From: Yamagishiella unicocca
Taxonomy: Eukaryota > Chlorophyta > Chlorophyceae > Chlamydomonadales > Volvocaceae
Assembly (NCBI GenBank): GCA_003116995.1
Contig: BDSL01000016.1
Location: forward strand, 62,001 to 126,000
Length of the DNA: 64,000 nucleotides
Reading direction: 5' to 3'
Position 1 is the stretch's first letter. Every line of letters starts with the position of its first letter. This document shows, piece after piece, positions 57,684-64,000 of this stretch. A program made the translations under genes and the position numbers. A model generated the notes under the pieces. It was given only the letters and a program-made list of their open reading frames with translations. It did not search any database and was not told the DNA's origin.

Positions 57684-60600
57684 GTGAGCACATGCATGCT
57701 ACGAAAGGTTGAGGTACGCAGTGCTGCCAGCTACTGTAGCTTTAAATCAAATTCGTAAAATAATCCTATGACTGCTGACATTGATTGCAAGATTATGTCG
57801 CATTATAAAGGGTCTCAAGTGCGGATGGCCTGTATGTGCTGGCATGCATGCGCTGCTACGCTGACCATACATTTCCCACATATGTAATTGGCAGGCGTAC
57901 GTAGCTACCTTCTGCATATATAATACAGATGAATGGGCGCAGGCACCGAGGGAGCCTTTTTGCCCTGCTGCCTGCGCGCGGACACAGTGCCAAAAACGAG
58001 TGCCAATAGTGCCAATACCACTATCTAATAAACACGCACCTCTCTCCCGCTACTTATTACTACGTACTACTGCTGCTACATACCCTCCCACTATGCTTAT
58101 CTGGTCTCATCGCGCACCACCGACCTGTATTTGCTCGACTCCCGCTGCGTGCTGATGATGATCATGATGGATCGATGGACCTATCTTTTCTCGCTCCGCC
58201 TCCATGTTCGTATGCACCCTGCCTCGCATGCTATGTGTAGTTAATAAGGGCTACCCGTTCGGGCTGAGACTTGCTGAAGCTGCCCCTGCTTCGGTTCTGC
58301 TACCTGGTGACACCAGTTTTTCTAAGGTTTTTCCTGAAAGATTCGATTTGAAAGCTTTGGGAGCGGAAGTACTGGATTCAAGGAACGCCATCTGGGGACG
58401 CTTCACAGCAGGCAGCAATGGTTACGTGGCTGTTACCGCCTTGGGCCCCTTATGTAACAATGGCCAGTGGGCCACTGTTGACCCCATAGTGTACATGTTG
58501 GACAACACGGGGAGGATCCTCGGTTCTAACGACGACATTATTAGATATACCAACTATTGCTCAAGCTTACAGGTTGAGGTCAGCGCAAATACTGATTACG
58601 TGGTACGTACGTACCACGCACGCACCACGCACGTAGTTATTATTACTGTAATAACGTCTGGTCTGATACATTATTACTGCTGTATGTACAGCCATTTATA
58701 TTATTTCCTTCATTACATTTGCATGCGTGCCTACAGCAGCTAGCTACCGGCATATATAGGTAGCTGATGAGGGAGTGCATGCATGCGTGCCTAGGGGGCG
58801 GGATAGTGAGCCAAGAACGAATACATTTGTATATATAGTAATAGTTGGCGCTAGTTATTTTTTTATGCTGTTGAATGATTGTATATCGATGACCTATCCA
58901 CATTATTGCTGGGCCGATTGTCGCACGCAAGCAAGCAAGCAAGCAGCCCACACTACCAAGCAGCCCACACTACCGGCTACAGCATGCAGCAGTACTAAGC
59001 GAAGTGTGCCTAGGCCTCGATCAAGCAATGCATGGATCGATGGAGTAGTAGTAGTATCGACCCGCCGGCTCATCCTTTGCATGGCAATATGTAATAATAA
59101 GTAATATTGATGACATACCCACAGAGCACAGAGCGTGAAATCGTTGCTACACCCCTGCAGGTTGCGCTTGCGGAATTCCATAATAGACCTCTCGAAGACA
59201 TTACATTTGGAGTAGCCTATGTCGGTAAGTTGTATGCTTGCCGTCATACCATAATGTCTAGCTACCATGGCCTACATGCTGAGGAGTATGCACTCCAGAT
59301 ATGTTTCCAAGTATAATATTTACCTTACTTCAGGCATGTATGTAGCGCGGAACTGCAAAGCATGTTTTATGTAGTATGACTAAGTAATATGCATATGCTC
59401 TACATACTATATATGAGCGATGATACCTGCCTCTTGACATACATTCCCGTCCCTCCCCTCATCCTATATTGTTGTACCTGCCTTCCCCATGGGTAACCTT
59501 TCCATGCTTGGATGGAAACATGGTACATCTGAACTTATTAGTTTCCCTGATGATGATGTACCGCGCGCCCTTACATATGGAAGCTGCTCCTCCTGAATAT
59601 GGTGTTATTGCAGATTACGAGTGTGACGTTGTAGGGATCTGCGGAAGGGACAGCACTACCACCTGCACTCCGTCGCCGACACCTGGTCAGGTACCAACCT
59701 GTGGTTGCGCCACTGGGTATGAGAACTACGACGCTACAACCACGAAGTGCAGCTGTAAGCCACGCGCACTTTCTTATCATGAGGTTAATCCGAGGGCTTG
59801 ATAGCTAGCTAGCTAGGTCGTCATGCAAGCAAGTGAAGTGTTGCTTGCCCGCCCGCCGTGCATGCATAATGCATGCATACATGCATACATACATACACTG
59901 CAGCTGTGCTGCTGCCTGTTGCTGTACCGGTCTGCGCCGGCCTCGTGCATGCGCTGCTACTGCTGACCATGCATTTCCTACTTATTATATATGTAGTTGA
60001 TAGTCCTACGTACCTCCTGCATGCATGGGCGCACGCACCGCAGCCGCACCGGTGTCGATCGATTTGAGATAGATGCATGGGTGCATGTGACGGACCTGTA
60101 TGTGTCCCTATCTACTGAACCCCGCCCGCCACCTTATTATACCTAGCTAGCATTCCTACTACTCAAAGCCGCCGCTCTATGAGTTGCCACAGAAGCATCA
60201 TCATATATACTGTAGATGAAAACACGCACGCACGCACGCCTACACCTATCTTGTGGCATCGGATTCGAAAGTCATTACTGCCATATATACATACATAGTT
60301 GCACATAACGTACATTGACGAAAATTTTCTCACTAATAAAAATTATCTACTAGTTTTTATAAGTAGAACTACTACGTACTACCGCTGCTACGCTCCCACG
60401 CACTCTGCTTATTACCTGCTGGTCCCATCCCGCTATGTATGCTGGGCTCCCGCTGCTGCGTGCTGATGGTCATGATGGATGGATCTACATACACCTATAT
60501 ATCTATCCTCGCCCGGCATTCGCACGGCCTACCTCGCGTGCGTGCGTAGTTAAGGGCTACCCGTTCGGGCTGAGACTTGCCGAGGCTGCCCCTGCTCCGG

Positions 60601-63197
60601 TTCTGCTACCTGGTGACACCAGTTTTTCTAAGTCTTTTCCTGAAAGATTCGATTTGAAAGCTTTGGGAGCGGAAGTACTGGATTCAAGGAACGCCATCTG
60701 GGGACGCTTCACAGCAGGCAGCAACGGTTACGTGGCTGTTACCGCCTTGGGCCGCTTATGTAACAATAATGGCCAGGTTGACCCCGTAGTGTACATGTTG
60801 GACAGCAGAAGGAGGATCCTCGGTATGAACGACGACAGATGGAACCTTTGCTCAGGCTTACAGGTTGAGGTCAGCGCAAATACTGATTACGTGGTACGTG
60901 GTGTGCGTGGTACCTAGTTATTATTACTGTAATAACGTCTGGTCTGATACATTACTGCTGTATGTACAGCCATTTATATCATTTCCTTCATTACATTATT
61001 TGCATGCGTGCCTACAGCTAGCTACCGGCATATATAGGTAGCTGATGAGGGAGTGCATGCATGCGTGCCTAGGGGACGGGATAGTGAGCCAAGAACGAAT
61101 ACATATGTATATATAGTAATAGTTGGCGCTAGTAATGGTTTTTTGCTGTTGAATGATTGTATATCGATGACCTATCCACATTGCTGGGCCGATTGTCGCA
61201 TGCGCCAGGCAAGCAAGCAAGCAGCCCACATACACTACCCGCTACAGCATGCAGCAGTACTAAGTGTGCCTGGATCAATGCATGGATCGATGGAGTAGTA
61301 GTAGTATCGACCCGGCTCATCCTTTGCATGGTAATATGTAATAATAAGTAATATTGATGAATGCGCACAGAGCTATTAATATTGATGAATACGCACATAC
61401 GCACAGAGCTAGTAATATTGATGAATAGCACATACGCACAGAGCACAGAGCGTGAAATCGTTGCTACACGTTGCTGCAGGTTGCGCTTGCGGAATTCCAC
61501 AATAGACCTCTCGAAGACATTACATTTGGAGTAGCCTATGTCGGTAAGTTGTATGCTTGCCGTAGTCATACCATAATGTCTAGCTACCATGGCCTACATG
61601 CTGCTGAGGAGTATGCACTCCAGATATATTTCCAAGTATAATATTTACCAGGCATGTACAGTATGTAGCGCGGAACTGCAAAGCATGTTTTATGTAGTAT
61701 GACTAAGTAATACGCATATGCTCTACATACGTACTCTATATGAGCGATGATACCTGCCTCCTGACATGCATTCCCTCCCCTCATCCTATATTGTTGCACC
61801 TTCCCCATGGGTAACCTTCGTTTCCATGCTTGGATGGAAACATGGTACATCTGAACTTATTAGTTTCCCTGATGATGATGTACCGCCCTTACATATGGAA
61901 GCTGCTCCTCCTGAATATGGTGTTATTGCAGATAACGAGTGTGACGTTGTAGGGATCTGCGGAAGGGGAAGCACTACCACCTGCACTCCGTCGCAGACAC
62001 CTGGTCAGGTACCAACCTGTGGTTGCGCCACTGGGTATGAGAACTACGACGCTACAACCAAGACCTGCACGGGTGAGCATACGCATATTTAGTAGTAGTA
62101 TTAGGGCTTGAGCCAAGCAACGGACTTGTTCCCCAACGAACAGGGTGATACCTCCCTTAACGTATGTATGTATGCCTACCTCGCTCTAGGATTATTATTA
62201 TTATTATTACATTACACCGGCACTAGGCCTGGCATGTGTTAAGGGGGCGGGCGGGGCGGTGAGGGCATCAGTACACCCTATACGCTCACGCCACCAGTAC
62301 CAATACCAATCCACCTCATATCGCTAAGGCCCACGCCACATTGTGGCTGTGGAACACGACCAGTTAGTGCAACTCGCCGGAGGCTGGTGCTCCTGCCACA
62401 TCCCTAACTCATATTTGTATCAATTATTGAGATTTAAGCGCTCTCCAGAAACCGGTCTTCCGCCAGCTCCATGTCCAGCATGCCAGCTCCATGTCCAGCA
62501 TGCCGCTATGCTTGGTGTACTTGAGTCTCTGGCCTAAGCCCCAACTACTCATACAACAGTTAGTTCTCCCTAACCACACCGATGGCTATTGGCTGCCCGC
62601 ACCATCGGGTTCGGTGGCAGGATTCGAACCTGCATCTCCTGTGCAGCACCTTGTGGGAATTGAACCTGGGATCTCCCAGGCCACAAGGATTAGATTTTTC
62701 GGGCTCTCCCAATTGAGCTACACCGCTATAGGATTTTTGATTGTTGGGGGCGGGGCCCCCCGAGGCGCTTCGCGCTGGGGCCCCGCCCAAAAAGTGTTCT
62801 TTTGATATAGTCTTATGACGATTTCCGCACTGCGGTCGGTGCAGTAGTGCATCGACGCAGTGAACCAAACAGAGATGCGTGGTTAGTGCTGGTTCAAACT
62901 TACCTACAGTACACGCACGCACCTAAGATCGCATTTGCATTTACACTATTTACGTGCTTATTATCTGCTCCATGCCTACTTCTGAACTTCGTTTCCCTGA
63001 TGATGTACCGCCCATATGGATGCTGCTCCTCCTGAATGCATGTGATAATGCAGATATTAACGAGTGTGACGTTGTTGGGATCTGCGGAAGGGACAGCACT
63101 ACCACCTGCACTCCTTCGCCGACACCTGGTCAGGTACCAACCTGTGGTTGCGCCACTGGGTATGAGAACTACGACGCTACAACCACGAAGTGCAGCT
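57422..63197 (+). CDS. secreted modular protein with alternating EGF-like and PPC-like domains, partial at window end
   Basis: Predicted secreted or matrix protein; about 507 residues visible and the gene continues past 64000. Exons: 57422-57683 (signal peptide and EGF1), 58241-58602 and 59161-59224 (beta-domain 1), 59614-59754 (EGF2), 60550-60893 and 61480-61543 (beta-domain 2), 61932-62072 (EGF3), 63054-63197 (EGF4). Each EGF has six cysteines in ECDVVGIC...C...CGC...C; EGF4 begins DINEC, a calcium-binding EGF signature. The beta-domain (FTAGSNGYVAV, then DPIVYMLDN, GSNDD, SANTDYVV) resembles PPC domains by pattern only. EGF exons begin and end in phase 1, as does each beta-domain exon pair, so modules can be multiplied without breaking frame. 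Introns are duplicated together with the exons, so the growth is recent. DNA just before 64000 matches the intron end before beta-domain 2, so a third such domain probably follows. Function unknown. Confidence 0.75.
62190..62310 (-). mobile_element. second copy of the SINE-like element
   Basis: An (ATT)n run is followed by CGGCACTAGGCCTGGCATGT, a G-rich stretch and a CACCCTATACGCTCACGCCAC block, matching the insert at 54877-54978. It lies in the intron after EGF3. Target-site duplications are not obvious. Confidence 0.6.
62612..62728 (-). tRNA. tRNA-like pseudogene or tRNA-derived element
   Basis: On the - strand, starting near 62728: half an acceptor stem (CGGTG), TA, a D arm GCTC-AATTGGGA-GAGC (good A box), then about 68 nt, then a perfect T arm GCAGG-TTCGAAT-CCTGC (good B box) and CACCG, which pairs with the 5' CGGTG. 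A normal tRNA has about 23 nt between D and T arms; here that space contains a second B-box-like GGTTCAATTCC inside a nested hairpin (CCTTGTGG...CCACAAGG). No anticodon arm can be assigned. It is not a functional standard tRNA; a chimeric pseudogene, SINE head or organellar tRNA insertion fits better. Confidence 0.45.
62748..62788. repeat. GC-rich perfect palindrome beside the tRNA-like sequence
   Basis: GGGCGGGGCCCC (62748-62759) pairs exactly with 62777-62788 around a 17-nt loop that has its own GCGCTTCGCGC. Palindromes of this kind are abundant in volvocine organelle genomes, which suggests, without proof, an organellar origin for this patch. Confidence 0.55.
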
Positions 63198-63299
63198 GTA
63201 AGCCACGCGCACTTTCTTATCATGAGGTTAATCCGAGGGCTTGATAGCTAGCTAGCTACGTAGGTCGTCATGCAAGCAAGTGAAGTGTTGCTTGCCCGC

Positions 63300-63380
63300 C
63301 CGCCCTACGTGCATGCATAATGCATGCATGCATGCATGCATGCATACATGCATGCATACATGCATACATACATACACTGC
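63300..63380 (+). repeat. CATGCATG/CATA microsatellite
   Basis: Imperfect GCAT/ACAT tetranucleotide runs lie in the intron after EGF4. A shorter version occupies the equivalent place after EGF2 (about 59865-59900), showing that the introns are paralogous. Confidence 0.8.
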
Positions 63381-64000
63381 AGCTGTGCTGCTGCCTGTTG
63401 CTGTACCGGTCTGCGCCGGCCTCGTGCATGCGCTGCTGCTACTGCTGACCATGCATTTCCTACTTATATATGTACGTAGTTGGTAGTCCTACCTCCTGCA
63501 TGCATGGGCGCACGCACCGCAGGTCGATCGATTTGAGATAGATGCATGGGTGCATGTGACGGACCTGTATGTGTCCCTATCTACTGAACCCCGCCCGCCA
63601 CCTTATTATACCTAGCTAGCATTCCTACTACTCAAAGCCGCTCTATGAGTTGCCACAGAAGCATCATCATATATAGATGAAAACACGCACGCACGCCTAC
63701 ACCTATCTTGTGGCATCGGATTCGAAAGTCATCACTGCCATATATACATACATAGTTGCACATAACGTACATTGACGAAAATGTTCTCACTAATAAAAAT
63801 TATCTACTAGTGATAGTTTTTATAAGTAGAACTACTACGTACTACCGCTGCTACGCTCCCACGCACTCTGCTTACGTATTACCTGCTGGTCCCATCCCGC
63901 TATGTATGCTGGGCTCCCGCTGCTGCGTGCTGATGGTCATGATGGATGGATCTACATACACCTATATATCTATCCTCGCCCGGCATTCGCACGGCCTACC

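Noticed and set aside
63300..63380. Regular short repeats as a CRISPR array
   Set aside because: They are contiguous tetranucleotide microsatellites with no spacers, in a eukaryotic intron.

Overview
This is eukaryotic nuclear DNA, almost certainly from a volvocine green alga (Volvox or a close colonial relative). The evidence is intron-rich genes with GT-AG junctions, tandem pherophorin genes for the extracellular matrix, plant-lineage genes (BSU1-like phosphatase, geranylgeranyl reductase, METTL14/MTB-type m6A subunit), TGTAA motifs downstream of some stop codons and many intronic minisatellites. No bacterial operon structure, rRNA gene or CRISPR array was seen.

Layout. 1-18.7 kb: three pherophorin genes in tandem on the + strand. 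The first is only a 3' end (1-1200); the others are complete nine-exon genes (4688-8685 and 14577-18701) whose middles are almost identical. A decayed pherophorin relic lies at about 3.4-3.9 kb. A nest of dead non-LTR retrotransposon pieces in both orientations fills 9.4-12.7 kb, and a further tail of the same family sits in the last intron of the third pherophorin. 20.2-26.0 kb: a 13-exon BSU1-like phosphatase with Kelch repeats. 27.7-30.5 kb: an 8-exon family 2 glycosyltransferase. 32.0-34.6 kb (- strand): geranylgeranyl reductase CHLP, five exons. 36.5-42.4 kb: a divergent protein arginine methyltransferase-like gene; its intron 9 carries a 1.3-kb insertion between two CTG repeats, and the insertion encodes a textbook hammerhead ribozyme motif on the - strand. 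43.8-48.5 kb: a METTL14-like gene of 10 exons with Gly/Met-rich N-terminal repeats and several intronic satellites, including about 61 copies of a CCTGC pentamer. 48.5-53.5 kb: gene-poor, with one orphan exon of an Old Yellow Enzyme-like oxidoreductase. 53.5-57.7 kb: a direct tandem duplication whose first copy ends in a broken first exon. 57.4 kb to the window end: a gene for a secreted modular protein in which EGF-like exons alternate with a beta-domain resembling PPC (bacterial pre-peptidase C-terminal) domains. Whole exon-intron blocks have been duplicated in tandem and the gene runs off the window.

How the parts relate. The pherophorins and the EGF/PPC-like protein are predicted to be secreted, probably matrix proteins. 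CHLP makes phytyl groups for chlorophyll and tocopherol. The phosphatase, PRMT-like and METTL14-like genes are regulatory. Nothing suggests that these neighbours form one pathway. The main themes are recent tandem duplication, gene conversion and transposon insertion into introns. All exon boundaries were inferred by hand from splice signals, reading phase and family knowledge; no transcript data or database search was available.
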